Source: Manis javanica
Lineage: Eukaryota > Chordata > Mammalia > Pholidota > Manidae
Reading direction: 5' to 3'
Assembly (NCBI RefSeq): GCF_040802235.1
Contig: NC_133170.1
Span: 3,115,001-3,179,000, forward strand
Length of the DNA stretch: 64,000 nt
Of this stretch, positions 25,960 through 37,901 are shown piece by piece (the first letter of the stretch is position 1; each line of letters begins with the position of its first letter). The notes under the pieces are model-generated. The model saw nothing but the letters and a program-made list of their open reading frames with translations. It was not told the origin of the DNA and ran no database searches. A program made the translations under genes and the position numbers.

Positions 25960-26200
25960 ACACTGGTATGAGGAGTCCTTCAGGTTAAATGAGGTCCTGA
26001 CGGTGAGGCCCAGTGCAGTAGGACCGGTGACCTTATGAGAAGAGGAACACAGAGGGCTCTCCAGCATGTGAGGACGCCCTTGCCAGCCAGGAGGAGGGCG
26101 CCCGCCAGAGGCCGAACCCTGCCGGGCCCTGGCAACGGACAGCCTCCAGAACTCTGTTGTTCGAGCCACCCAGTCACAGTGTCTGGTTTGGTGGCTCACA
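25960..26200 (+). mobile_element. MLT1-like (ERVL-MaLR) LTR fragment, sense
   Basis: MaLR LTR landmarks in order: TTCAGGTTAAATGAGGTC, GACCTTATGAGAAGAGGAAC, GTGAGGACGC, GGCAACGGACAGCCTCCAGA and GTTGTTCGAGCCACCCAGTC. It is a non-coding LTR remnant. The 150-residue reverse frame across it is chance. Confidence 0.8.
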
Positions 26201-26289
26201 TCGAGTAAGATGTCCAGGTGAATCAGTGCGCTTCTCTGTGTGGCTTCTTCAGGCATGACTGTTCTGGTCGCTGTCTGTGGCGTCCCTGT

Positions 26290-26500
26290 ATCCGTCGTGC
26301 ACCCCTGCCTGCTGCTGAGCAGTAGTCCCTTGTAGGGATGTAGCACAACTTCCCCAGCTGTTGATGGGCATTCGGGTTGTTTTCAGCCTGGGCAATTACA
26401 TATAAAGCTGTTGGGAACATTTGCGTACAAGTCTTTGTATAGGTACGTATTTCCTTCTCTTTGTGTAACTTGTGGTGGAAGCTGGGTCATCAGGATCACC
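26290..26500 (-). mobile_element. Short L1 fragment, antisense
   Basis: Reversed L1 landmarks: CAGCTGTTGATGGGCATTCG, GGTTGTTTTCAGCCTGGGC, AAAGCTGTTGGGAACATTTG and CAAGTCTTTGTATAGG. Confidence 0.75.
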
Positions 26501-26522
26501 TTTTTCATGTTCCAGCTTGAGG

Positions 26523-26551
26523 GTGTGTGTGTGTGAGAGAGAGAGAGAGAA
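26523..26551 (+). repeat. (GT)n(GA)n compound microsatellite
   Basis: A run of GT units passes directly into a run of GA units. Confidence 0.9.
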
Positions 26552-26769
26552 TGTATTTCCTTGAGGAAAGCTTTTATGCCCAGAAAAGATTATTTAGGGA
26601 CTACTTTCAGTTAAATTAAATTGAGATAAAGATTAATGTTCAATTTATTTCTGTTTAAATATCTAGTTTTTAGATGTTCATTTAAAAAAGTCTTCTGTTT
26701 ATAAAATTCAGCAAAATTAATTCTTTTTCCCCTAGGCGTAGTTATTTTTTCAAAGCATCGCAGGCTAAT

Positions 26770-27540
26770 TCTAACGTGGACGGCCGAGAGCCGCGGTGCA
26801 GATGGCGTCCGCCAACAAGGACTGGAGGAGGGCGGGCGCGGTGTAGAAGTACCTGTGGTTCCGGGGCAAGGCCTGAGCATCTGCGTTTCTGTGCAGCCCC
26901 CTGGGGGTGCAGGAGCCCAGCTGGAGCAGCCCTGGCACGGAGGGTCCGTGTGATGGCCAGTCCCGGGGCGTGCTGGGGTTTCCGACTGGACGGAGGGGAG
27001 GGCGCAGCGGCGGGGCCGGGGAGAAACCCCGTGCCCGCGTCCAGAGGCTTTAGGGAGTCGCACTGGCGACGAGGGAGGAAGGGTGAGCCCCGCAGCGCTG
27101 CCTGGGCAGCCCGAGTGGGGCCCGCAGCGGCCGGTGGGGAGCAGGAGCGCTTGCTGGTGGCCTAGAAAGCAGGCGCTGGCGGACCGCTGATGCCCCGGGG
27201 TGGCGGGGGGGGCCTGACCGGGGAGCCAGACGCAGGCCACAAATCATTTGATGCGGTGCAAGACAGAACGAGAGAGAACAGTGTGCTTGGGGAACGGTAT
27301 TTTCCTTTTTTTTATTTTGAGGGTAAGAACTGTTATGATGAGCTTGGAGATGGACAGGGATCCCCTGCTAGAGAAGGAAATACGGTGGGCGCAGGAGAGA
27401 AGGGAGGCGAGTAGCCGGATGACGTCCAAGGAAAGGGGTCCGGTGGGCAGACGCAGGCGTGGCCTTGCAGAGGGACCCGGATAGGGAAGGTGGAGTGGGT
27501 CGGCGCAGAGGGGAGCTTGTGGAAATTTCAATCCAGTAGC
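26770..27540. other. Intronic CpG-rich segment
   Basis: GC- and CpG-rich sequence about 9 kb upstream of the penultimate YAF2 exon, densest at 26770-27230 with a weaker continuation near 27370-27540. Part of it (about 26865-26925: GGCCTGAGCATCTGCGTTTC, then CCCCCTGGGGGTGC) resembles MER5A in sense, so at least some is repeat-derived. ORFs of up to 209 codons on the - strand arise from the composition and match no family I know. ATGGCGTCCGCC at 26802 opens only a 14-codon frame. Confidence 0.55.
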
Positions 27541-28794
27541 TTCAGTTTCCCCCTGACAGGACAGTCACCATAAAACTAAGTTTTGTTCAGTGCTCGATGC
27601 CTGGGGTGCGGAGCAGTGATGGATATAGTGCATGTCTAATATTCATTAAATGAACGTGAAGGTAGGGTAATGGTGGGCTGGAGGGGAGAAGGCACGGAGT
27701 CAGGCGGACTCGCTGCTGTTGGGGTAGGCGCGAGTGGAGTCGTGGGGAAAAGGGGGTGCTGTGCCAACAATATGAAAGAAAAATGGAAAGGACTGGTTTG
27801 GCTAAGGGGAAGGACAAGTTGAGGACCTGTTTGTAGCTCTGGAGAGTGTCCTTAGTCTTTCAGATTAAGTGCACTGTGATGTTATTTAATGGTTTGAGGG
27901 ATTTTTCGGAGACCTAATTGCCCAGCACTCTAACCTGCTTTTTGTAAACCTGGGGGAGTCACCCATTTGTCTCTGCTTACCAAGGACTGTCTTGGTATCA
28001 AGAAATCAAATCTCCCCTCCTGCCATCTCCCAGGAGTTTAGAAAAAAATTGTGTTCCAAGCTTCTGCGAAGTGTTTGATGTTGAAAAGTTCATATATATA
28101 GACCTTGGAGTAAAAATCCTTTGGAATATGCAGCAGAGTCTCCTGAAGTGGCAAAGGATGCTGTCACCGCATTCTGTAAGCACACTTAGGCAAGTGACAA
28201 GGAGAAGAGGACGCTGACCATGATGTGTACTTTGACGGGTGTGGTGTGAACAGCTTGGCCCAGGGGTCTGTGAGTTGTGTTCTGCACAGCCGCACCTTCG
28301 GGGTCCCCGGGAGACGGGAGAACAAGGCCTGGGCAGATGGGGGCCCAGCAGTCTCCACATCAGTTCCATGTAGGAGTTAGTTTTTTTCAGTTTTATGTAT
28401 TGAGATTCCTTGTAAGATTTTGTTAGCATGATGATTCTGGGGCCAGAACAATGCCGAAAGAATTTGCTATCATACTACAGTTGATAACTGAATTTTGCTG
28501 AAAATAGTGCTGTTATTAGGAGAGTAAGTCATTTATTATTTGGATGTGGGGGAAACCACTTGGAAAGGACTCCTTAATCCTTTGGTTTAGTAATAGATTT
28601 TTATAGAAAGCAAGACATGTTTACTAAACCCTTCATTCCATTTTCATGAAAAAGAAGTAATTGCCTCAAAAGCCAGATGACATCAGCAGTTTTCTTAACA
28701 AAGTGATTCCCTGAAGTTGTCACCTAGTGAAATCACATGATTGATTAATAGCTGTATTTACAAACCACACTTAACTGGTATTTACAGTGATTGT
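27541..28794. other. YAF2 intron, nothing recognised
   Basis: Mixed-composition intron. No exon or named repeat could be assigned. Confidence 0.45.
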
Positions 28795-28870
28795 TAATAT
28801 GAAGAGGTGTTTATTGAGCACCTCACGCATGCGAAGTGTACTGTGTTAGGCGCCGGGGATGCAGAAACAG
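28795..28870 (-). repeat. L2 3' end fragment, antisense
   Basis: GTGTTTATTGAGCACCTCAC, TGTACTGTGTTAGGCGCCGG and GGATGCAGAAACAGG follow the reversed L2 tail order. Confidence 0.75.
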
Positions 28871-30139
28871 GTGCACTGTGATCTTTTCTGCTGCAGGGAT
28901 TAGAGTGGGCGGGGAGTGGCACACAGCCGGGAAAGAATCCCTGGTGCTGGGGAGGCGTGTGGAAGACCGCGGTCCCGCAGGGCTGCCGCAGGAGCTCCAC
29001 GGGTACCTGATGTGCCTTCAAAAGAAAGTTTTTACTGTTAAAAAACCCACAAAATAACATGTTATATAAATGTGTTCTATGCAGCAATCAATGTGTGCAG
29101 AAGAACAATAAAGCTAATTATTTCGCAGATGCATTTTTTTTTTTTTACAATTTCAAAATAAAATAGCAAATCTTTGTGTTTCTCAAGCACTGTGAGAAAA
29201 GGACACATAGCCCCGGCAAAATCTTTAGTCATCATTTCTCCCTTCCACCTCCATCCTCACATAATAGTTCTGCTCCCAAGCTAGTCCTCAAAACCGCTCC
29301 AGCCCCCCACCACAACACAAAACCTCTTTCCATAGTTTCTAGATTCCTTTCCTTCTGATTCTCCATCACACGACCTGAAAAACTGATCTGTCCTGTAGGA
29401 TGTACGCAGCAAGCCCGGGGAGGGAACAGTCCTTGAGCAGCTGGGCTGTAAAATGCTCTCCCAGGGCCCCGGAAGAGAACCCAGGGGATTCCCAGCGAGC
29501 CACTTCCCTCCCTGCCCCTCGGCCCTCTGCAGCCTGCATGGCGCTGAGCTCTGGCGGAGCCCTCAGAGGACAACATCCCAACGAGGTTTCCACAAACTCA
29601 GGGCTTGTTCCACGAACAGGAGATTTTAAGGACAAAAAATAATGGTTTCTCACAGGAGTAGTCATTTAGCAGACGGGCACATGCTGAAGGGTAGGTGTGT
29701 ATCCCTGGTCTAAAAGTGAAAACGTCTGGGAACTGTGGAGCAGACAACTCTTCAGAAAGTTACGAGCTGTCAAGGTTTTCATGTTTTGACGATGCAAGTG
29801 CCAGAAGAAGTGTAAAGATAAGCAGAAACCCATTAACATGTTTATTTGAATCAGGAAGTCAGTATTTACAAGATACGTGTGCTCCTAGCTGATGAGGAGT
29901 GAGTTACATTAAAAAAAACTTTGTTGCAGGTCTGTATGCCTTCAAAATCAAGTTATAGAATAAAAATTTGTGTTTACTGTGTTCTAAGGTATTAATACAT
30001 TTTTAATACTCATCGTTCCTTCATTTTTCGTCTCTGTAAATTATTAATAAAAAGAGTCCATAGTGATGGCTATTTCTCCTGATGGTTTAAAAATGAACTG
30101 AGGTTCTTCAGGCACTGCCTTTAACAAGACCTCCGTGTT

Positions 30140-30330
30140 CTCTGTCACGGTGCACTGTTCTTTTTCTTCTTAGTCCTTTGACAAACCTTACCTTTATTTG
30201 GTCATTTCTGTGTGGTTTCCGTCTCTTTCTCTGCGTCGGCTCCGAGGGCGTGGACTCTCCCTCTGATCATGGCGGGCCTGCGGCCTTTCCAGTACCTGAC
30301 ACGTGTCAGTGAGCGATGGACTGGTCAGAC
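30140..30330 (+). repeat. L2 3' region, sense
   Basis: L2-like order ending in GGCTCCGAGGGCGTGGACTC, CAGTACCTGACACGTGTCAG and GTGAGCGATGGA. Confidence 0.5.
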
Positions 30331-31805
30331 GGGGTGCCTGCATGTTAGATCTCCCTTGGTTAGATTTTTGGGCTTTTGTTAGCCATGTAGCACCAGACTC
30401 ACAGAAGGGTTGTGCTTAGTTGAGGCTTTTTTATTCACTGAGATTTATTATATTACTTCAGTTTACCATATATTTTAGCATCCTGAAGGTTAATTCTTGA
30501 ACTATGAGTAATGTAGCCTCTTTTAGCAAAAAAAAATTGGTAATTGTTTTATATTGTTTGTTTTGCCAGTCCAGCTTGACAAAGCTAAATTGTGATGAGA
30601 TTGATCAACTTCAAAGCATTTTTCTTATGATAATTAGTACATAAAATGTTTGTTGTGGGGGTGTGGGTAGAGCCCCAGTACAGAGCTGGAAATGGCACCT
30701 AGTAAGTGAACAGATACCAGCCTCCCACACACACAGACGGTCAGAACAGCCTACATACATGCTCATCCTGATGAATAGCAGATAGCCATTAAATGGTGGT
30801 TGAAATGTGACCCCTTTTCTAATGTTACAGCAAATCAACAGACCTGCCAGACTTCACATAGTCTAGTTGGACGATTTGTATGGATCCATAGAGACATGTA
30901 AGGATCCCCCAAATTCGCAAGTTAGAAGCCTCATCACGACATAGGTGAACAAGAAGGTGACACTGGCGGGTAGGGCGGTCGGCATATGGCTGGGACAGCG
31001 CTTACTTTATTAACTAGATTACCTTTTTGTCCTTATCACAGAACCTTTGGCATTACAGGTGTATTGTCAAAACCATGAATGATAAATCCCTGAATATAAA
31101 AAGGCATACCTTATAAATTATATCCTACCCCTTATTTCCTGAGTTAATTGTCTACAACCTCAAAAATGCTCTACTCTTCTAGATTTTTCTCATTAAGTAG
31201 AAAAGGAATCACAGTTAAGTCTTCTTAAGATCTCTGGAGATAGGAGGGCTTTCTTTTTAATCGAGCATGGTAAAGGGGAGTCACTTTATGATGTGGTAGG
31301 AAGGTCTTCCTAATCTGTTCCCCTTCCTTCCCTGAAGGATTTTTAAAGCTCATCTGGCCCCTAGAGAGCAGCAGAGAACTTTACTTGAATAATGAGGCTA
31401 TATGTATATACACACATATTTATGTCTTGTGTTTCTTTTCTCCCAAAGTTGAACAAGGTGAGATAATGCTAGAACAGAGGAACAAAATCATAATCTTTAA
31501 GTGAAAAGCAGCCATCATAAAAATAATAAAAGAATAGAATAGTATATATTAGGAAAGTCTAGGATAAAGAGAAAAATGTAACCACTCAGGAACAGAAATA
31601 ACATTTTTCTTAAGGCAAAAGAGATCTACTATAGAAAATTTATTGGTGGTAAAAAAACAAAATCAATAACAAAGAGCATGAGGTGCAGAGATTATTACAG
31701 TGTTAATCAGACCCCTGGTCTCACATTTCTACTCGCCCTAAGGACAGCTTTGCTTGCCTTTTATAAAATCTATTAACTTCACGCTGTTTGCACCCAGTCC
31801 ATCAG

Positions 31806-31859
31806 TCTGTCCTGTAGACTAGTACTGTCCTGTAGACTGTCCTGTAGACTGTCCTGTAG
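31806..31859 (+). repeat. 12-base tandem repeat (ACTGTCCTGTAG)
   Basis: Three exact units at 31824-31859 follow a partial unit at 31806-31820. On the - strand this reads as a Y-R-T-V peptide repeat, which is coincidental. It abuts the MaLR LTR on its right. Confidence 0.9.
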
Positions 31860-31878
31860 ACTGCTACTTCCTGCAGCA

Positions 31879-32234
31879 GTCTGTCTTTGTCCATTTGAGC
31901 TGCTATGACTAAAGTACCATAAACAGAGCAGCTTATAAACAACAAACATTTATTTCTCACAATTCTGGAGGCTGGGAGGTCCAAGATCATGGCCCTGGCA
32001 GATTTACTGTCTCTTGACCCACTTGCACACCAACGGCCTTTTTCTCACTGTAACCTCACGTGGCAGCAGGGGCCAGGGAGCTTCTGGGGCCTTAAGTAAG
32101 AGCACTCACCCCTTTCCGGAGGGCTCCACTGCATGACCCAGTCATCTCCCCAAGGCCTCACCTCCTGACACCATCCCTTTGGGGGCAGGATTTCAGCCTA
32201 GGAGTTTTGGAGGGCATGCATTTAGTCCATAGCA
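31879..32234 (-). mobile_element. ERVL-MaLR solo LTR, antisense
   Basis: Read on the - strand it starts TGCTATGGACTAAATGCATG and ends near TTTATAAGCTGCTCTGTTTATGG. On the + strand the internal order CAACAAACATTTATTTCTC, ACAATTCTGGAGGCTGGGAG, GGTCCAAGATCATGG and CCTCACCTCCTGACACCATC is diagnostic of MST/MLT1-type LTRs. It is about 356 bases with no internal retroviral sequence beside it, so it is a solo LTR. Confidence 0.88.
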
Positions 32235-32239
32235 CTGCC

Positions 32240-35200
32240 CTTCCAAGTTTCCCCATTGCTTTGTTTTGCTCCCATTTGGTGCGGCTTTTCATCCCTCTTC
32301 TTCAGGCCCACGTCAGGTTGTATTATCCTTCTGAAATGTCATCCCATTCACTGCTTCAGTCCCGCTCTTCTGACGCCGTAGAATTCTTATCGCCGTTACT
32401 TCCTGTCTAGCTTGCTACAGGCTCCTGCCTCCAGGCCCCCTCCTGACCAGTCCAGCTCAAGTGCACGGGTGGCTTTGCCCTGTAGTAGGACAGTGTACAT
32501 TTACTGACTATTTTGTTCTTACGACTGGGTGTGTAACACTTAGAAGAATTCTAGATTCATAAGTTATTTAAAAACAAATGGTTAACTTAACCTCATGGTT
32601 TTATGAAGCAAGTCATGCCCTACTAATATGCTCAGATTGACAGGCCATATTTTATGGGGCCATGTAAAAAGAAAATAATTCTAGGAAGACTGAAGAGAGA
32701 AAACTTACTAAATATGAAAAGACTTGGCAGCAATTTTATTGTAAGATTCTTGAAGTTGGTGTGAGTGAGATGTTGAGAAACTCACAAAATCACTGACTGC
32801 CTACTTGGAGATAAATGCTGGAGGGGTAGGGGAGCGACTGAACATGCACACATACTCTCCTTGGCCACAGCACAACAGTTGTATTTCTAAAAGACTTCAT
32901 GATGAGATAATCCATGATTGAGATATTTAGGTCGAATGGGAAAAACAGCATTTAGGTATTGATGTCATTTATGAATCCTGAAAAACCTATAAAACAAACT
33001 CAATTGTACTTAAAGGCAGCACTAAATAGAATATAAATAAATTATATATCTTAAGTTAGTAATAATGGCCACTAAATGTCAATTCATTGATGTCTAGAAA
33101 CAAAGTTTTTTACTCCAGGTTCAAAAGAACATAAATTTATTTTAATGGTCACAATTTTATTGTAATTCAGTACAATTCATTAACATTTTTGTAAATTCAT
33201 TTTGCATTAAATTGTGGGATGGAGGGGTTGACAGTACAGAATGTAGTAAAAGGAGTTGTCAGACTTTTTTTGTTATGGAGGGAAAAGAGTCAGAGACCCG
33301 CGGTACTCAAGAGACCCCCGGGTGAGCGCGTATATCTCGGAGTGGCTCACTCCTAGGTGACTCACTCACCGTTCGCTGGGCACAGTCTGAACAAACCTGT
33401 CCTCAGGCCAGCCACGCCTTTGGGCTGCCTTTCTCTTTCGATCGTCCCTAATTAAAGGAGAAAGGAGTTTATGCTGCTCTTTTTCATTACTTATTTACTT
33501 CTGTGTAGTGAATGGGGCTCCTGGCCAATGAGTGAGCTTAGATAGTACTCGTTTCTTCAAACACATCTTTCTTCGTCATTAAAAGTGACTTTGTCATTTG
33601 TCCATTCTTCTAGAAACATTGTCTAGTATTTTTCCAGTACTGTGCTCTGTACTAGTTATACATTGGTGCATAAAGCGGGTCCCATCCCTTTCCTTGTGGA
33701 GTTTATATCCTAAAAGAGGAAATAGACAAGAAAATTAAAATTGCAGCTCCTTCCCAACCCCTCCCCATGTTCTTTAGTATTTTTTATAGTGTTTATCAAT
33801 CTCAAAGACTCTACTTCCTTGTTTGATGTCACTACAAAGTGTCGGCTCTGTGAGGGCAAGGATTCTGTGCGTCTTGTTAAAGGAGTATTTGTGAGCTGAG
33901 AAGTGAGAAAGACACCTGATGAGCCACCACGTCCCCCTGATTCCGTTTCTCCAGACCGTCCCGGCCCCACTGCTGCTTCCTTAGGCCAAGTCCCTTTTAA
34001 TTCCCACCTGATCTACTAAAGTAGCTTTCCTAACATTCTTCCTGCCACGTTGGCACTTCTCCCCTTCAGACCGCCCCCAGTAATCTTCGTAAAAGTCAGG
34101 CCTGAGTATCTTTGGTGATCTCCCATCTTCTAAGGGTCAATCAGACCCCGCAGCTTTTCTTTACCGGGTCACCCTGTCGGTCCATCTGTCCAGCCTCGCC
34201 TTTCGCATTTCCCTGCCACTCCGTGCTCTCCCTCTTCAGGTGTATGCCCAGCAGTGCCCATGTCCTGCTCTTCAGGCTTCTTTGCAAAGTGCAGTGGCCG
34301 GACCAGAATCATCAGCATGATGCGGACACTACTCAGAAATGCCCAGTCCCGGGCCGCGGCCCAGACTCCCCGAGTCGGGAAGCCTGGGAGGAGGGCTGAG
34401 CGGGCGGCACCGGCCTTCTGGGTGACCGGGATGTGCCCGAGCCGGAGAGCTGCTGCTTTCATCCTTCTTTCAGGTTCATTTCCTTGACAAGCTCAGCCAG
34501 TAGCTACCCTGTGTTCAGTATCACTTTCATTTGTGTGACTCCTAGTCTATTTCATCAGCCCTGATACCTGTGTCACCCTACTTCTTAAATGATGTGTTGG
34601 ACATCTTTCCTGGATATGCTCCTGTACCCCCAACTCTGTAGGCTCCGAACAAAATGCGTTGTCCCCCTGCTGCTGAAATCTGCTCTGTGCACCGAGTTAC
34701 AGGTTTCCCCCTCACAGCCTTGAATTGTAGAATGTACAGTATATTCTTACTGGTTTCTCTTTTGTCTTACTCTAGAGGAACAACAACGAAAAGATGTTTT
34801 AATACTCTACTAACCAAAATAGGGTCAGGATTTTCCAGGCAATAAAGTTACCATTGTTTGTAGGCCATCCGTTATTGTAGAAATGTATTTTTACCTTATT
34901 CTCCTTACTTTTTCCCTCCCACCTCTTTCCCCTCCTTGGTCTTTCTCTCATTTTAAGAGCCTCAAGATGATTTACTTTGCCTCTTGACCTCAGTTACCCA
35001 AGTTTTGCTGTAAAACTGGAGGGATTCTTGACCCTGGGCCAAGAGAATGGCAGACACTGCCTGCACCAAGGTCCAAGCAGGAAACTTTCAGATATTGGTG
35101 TACTTTCTGCAGTAGGTTCACAGCAAATATTTTTAAAATGAATAAATTAATAGGTAGGCAAGTCTCAAAGGATGGGCAGATCTCCAAACTTGAAGAAAGC

Positions 35201-35764
35201 ACGGGAGATTGTGGCTAGCGACAAAAGGAACCTCAAGGATTTGAGCAATAAGGAGTGAGAAATTTTGACACTCAAATATTTATTAAGTGAATAAATGAAA
35301 GATTTTAAAGGAAAGAACAAAAAGCCATTGTCACAGATGGTTAGATATTTCCTGAAGGAGGAAGAATAAATTTATATGTTATTTCAGTATACATTTTCAA
35401 GATTAATTTTTAAGATTCATGTTTATATGTGTGCATCCCTGTGAGCATTCAGTTTGATATACATTTTTAATAATGTTCATGTTTATTTACATAAGTCATA
35501 AATTCTAATGTTTTGATCATATATGTTGGGCTATAACTTTTAGCTGTTATTATAGTTCTATTTTTGTTAAGTAGGAAAGAATATATGTGTGTATGTATAT
35601 ATCTGTTAAATTGCACATAAAATTACCTTACGTATGAGGAATTTTTGTACTTGAAAAATCATAATATATAGCTATTTCACTATTTGAGATCTATTACCTC
35701 ATAAAGAACATATGTTCTTAAGCTATAATAATAATAAACACTTTTCTTTTTAACACACACACAG
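32240..35764. other. YAF2 intron before the penultimate exon
   Basis: L2-like C/T-rich sequence is plausible at about 32240-32520 and 34000-34280. A small CpG cluster lies at 33295-33345. The rest is AT-rich and unassigned. The 3' end (35741-35764) has a pyrimidine tract, CTTTTCTTTTTAACACACAC, and the AG acceptor at 35763-35764. Confidence 0.5.
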
Positions 35765-35917
35765 GAAACCACGACCTGTCTCCCAGCTGGTCGCACAGCA
35801 GGTCACTCAGCAGTTTGTGCCCCCTACACAGTCAAAGAAAGAGAAAAAAGATAAAGTAGAAAAAGAAAAAAGTGAAAAGGAAACACCTAGCAAAAAGAAC
35901 AGTCATAAGAAAACCAG
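35765..35917 (+). CDS. YAF2: YAF2 penultimate coding exon
   Basis: This 153-base exon encodes 50 full codons beginning KPRPVSQLVAQQVTQQFVPP and ending KKNSHKKT, with split codons on both sides (G to complete an upstream AG, and AG at the end). The acceptor ACAG is at 35761-35764 and the donor CAG|GTAAAC at 35917/35918. YAF2 (YY1-associated factor 2) is a nuclear RYBP paralogue and a subunit of variant PRC1. This segment is the basic, lysine-rich linker between the RanBP2-type zinc finger (encoded upstream, outside the window) and the RING1-binding C-terminal domain. VSQLVAQQVTQQF distinguishes it from RYBP, which from memory reads INSQLVAQQVAQQY. From memory, human YAF2 has T where this reads P in KETPSKK. 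The exon is complete and its frame is intact. Confidence 0.97.
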
Positions 35918-36423
35918 GTAAACTTGAACAATGTTCTATGGCATTCATGAAATTTTAAAATTAACCATTTAATATTCTCTTTTAAAATTGATATGTGCAA
36001 AGTGGAATTAAAAGCTGCCGTCTCCTTTATAATAAAGGATCATGAAGCTGTTTTTCTGAGTATTAGAAGTGAAACACAGAGGCCACAGAGGCCACAAATA
36101 AAAGCTCAAATTTGAGGATGCTGTGTTTTTCTTACTAGATTGAAAGACATTTGTGTTTGAACTTTCTTTTTCATTCATAAAAAAGCCAGTAGTGATATTC
36201 ACAGTCCTGAATAGATACTTGCATGGGCTTGAACCCAGTGCAGTGGTCATGGGTGTGGACGCTCGTGATGCCCTCATCAGTGCCCATCGGGAGAAAGGGC
36301 CTGGCCATCACTCAGCGCCCACTGCTGCCCGCTGCCTCTGCGGTGCGGCTGCTGTCGCTCTTCTGAAGCCTTCTAATAAAACTGATGAACTGTCCGCAAA
36401 ATGTAATGAATCTGTAAAACCCA

Positions 36424-36660
36424 ACTGGTATTTTCTGTATTATATAAAACATTTAAAACTCAAATAATTATAAGCATTTGGCAAAAAAAAAAAAAAAGAG
36501 AGAGAGAGAAAAGAAACCTGCCATAATTTAAAGCTGCAATTTTGGAGAAGCTTTAACTTAATAGTTTTATCTCAGTTTCCTGGCCCCAAACTTTAGCCAG
36601 GGTCATATAAATATGAATCTAATTAATATAGAAATGAGAACTGGAAAATAACTAATCTTA
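36424..36660 (+). repeat. Local direct duplication, copy A (YAF2 last intron)
   Basis: A 237-base block from ACTGGTATTTTCTGTATTAT to AACTAATCTTA recurs at 37902-38150 in the same orientation, 1478 bases downstream. I count 7 substitutions outside the central A-rich/GA tract (about 97% identity). The copy lacks 13 bases that copy B has between two GAACTG words. Sequences outside the block do not match. Confidence 0.95.
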
Positions 36661-36951
36661 ACTATGTAAATGTAAAATGTAAATAAAAGCACAATTAAGA
36701 GACTGTTACTTCCGGAGTATCAAGGTTTTTTGTCACCTTGAAGAAGATTCATGAATGATTGGTACATTAATGTTAGTGACTTGAAACATTTAATTCTGTT
36801 TGTGTTGTCTAGTTGCGCATGAATCTAGAGCTTTAAACGTAGATGTATTCATTTCATTTTGTTATTTTTACCCACTTTATGATTCATTGTGTCGTCAGAA
36901 AGTTGGTAGACAGAAAAGCTAGTTTAAAATTGTATCATCTTTTGTGTTTAG

Positions 36952-37189
36952 GCCAAGATTGAAAAATGTGGATCGGAGCAGCGCTCAGCACTTGGAAGTC
37001 ACCGTTGGGGATCTGACGGTCATTATCACAGACTTTAAGGAGAAAACGAAGTCGCCGCCCGCGCCCAGTGCCGCCTCCGCGGATCAGCACAGCCAGAGCG
37101 GCTCCGGCTCGGACAACACCGAGAGGGGCGCGTCCAGGTCATCCTCGCCCCGCGGAGAAGCCTCGTCACTGAATGGGGAGTCTCATTAA
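36952..37189 (+). CDS. YAF2: YAF2 terminal coding exon with stop
   Basis: After the acceptor TTTAG (36947-36951), G completes the split Arg codon. The exon then encodes [33 protein letters not shown] and a Ser-rich tail ending NGESH, with TAA at 37187-37189. PRLKNVD through TDFKEK is the conserved YAF2/RYBP domain that folds onto the C-terminal domain of RING1A/B and stabilises variant PRC1, which ubiquitinates H2[12 protein letters not shown] marks YAF2 rather than RYBP. From memory, the tail differs from human at about three residues (for example ERGAS here, ERGMS in human), all in the disordered Ser/Pro-rich part. The codon sequence in the tail is very CpG-rich compared with flanking DNA. 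A recent direct duplication brackets this exon (36424-36660 and 37902-38150). Confidence 0.98.
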
Positions 37190-37720
37190 AGTTTATTTTC
37201 TCCCGTTTTTTAGTCACTTCTGTCATACCATGCAAATGCACAGATAATGCCAAGAAGTACCACATTTTCATGACAAACATATTCATGCACAATCCATAAT
37301 TTGCTTTTTACATAAAATACGAATTTGTTACACTTATTGCAGTCTATGCCTACCAAACATTTCCAGACTTAACATTTTGGTCTCCACAGTCACAGGTACC
37401 ATGAAAATGTGGTTGAATTATTCATTATGCAGTGTTACTGGTAAGTCTGTTTTCACTTTTAGTTTAGTGAATTCTAACACATAATTCTTGAATTCTCTAC
37501 TATTGGCATGTAATGAATTTAAATTTTTATAACATAGTGCAAGCTGCCTAAATGTATTATTTGAGAATTGTGAAACAAATAGTTATATGTATACAAGTCA
37601 AAAATCAACTATTGCTGCAACAGAATTTTCTTAATGGTTCTCCTCTTAAATACACCTGCTGGTACTTGGTGTGGTTAAATAGGAAAATTGCTATTAAATA
37701 AAGAACTTGTATGAACCATT
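37190..37720 (+). other. YAF2: YAF2 3' UTR (proximal form)
   Basis: Non-coding sequence after the TAA at 37187, running to a predicted cleavage site about 20 bases past the AATAAA at 37697. Longer forms ending further downstream are possible (ATTAAA near 38702, AATAAA at 38891) but cannot be decided from the sequence. Confidence 0.7.
37697..37702 (+). terminator. YAF2: Poly(A) signal AATAAA, YAF2 proximal
   Basis: A canonical AATAAA lies 508 bases after the stop. It is followed at about 37764-37793 by a GT/T-rich element (GGTTGTTTCTGGTTTTGTTT), which fits a cleavage and polyadenylation site, though the spacing is somewhat long. Confidence 0.7.
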
Positions 37721-37901
37721 GCCAATGTTTTCGACATATTTTACTAAATTATTGTTCCTGAATAGGGTTGTTTCTGGTTTTGTTTTTTTGCTTTATCTTT
37801 CAAAACATTCATTTATTGTAATGTTTACTAGCAGACTAGTAAACAATGAAACATTGATTATTTAGCTTTATAATTCAGGTTTAGTGCTGTTGTCATTGAA
37901 C

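Noticed and set aside
25894..26346. 150-codon reverse frame
   Set aside because: It covers an MLT1-like LTR and the adjoining sequence. No domain is present.
26611..27240. 209-codon reverse frame in the intronic GC-rich patch
   Set aside because: Composition-driven frame with no recognisable domain. It runs from GC-rich sequence into AT-rich intron and overlaps MER5-like repeat.
36153..36467. 104-codon + frame in the YAF2 last intron
   Set aside because: It runs into copy A of the local duplication, resembles no YAF2 isoform that I know, and has no splice sites tying it to the exons.
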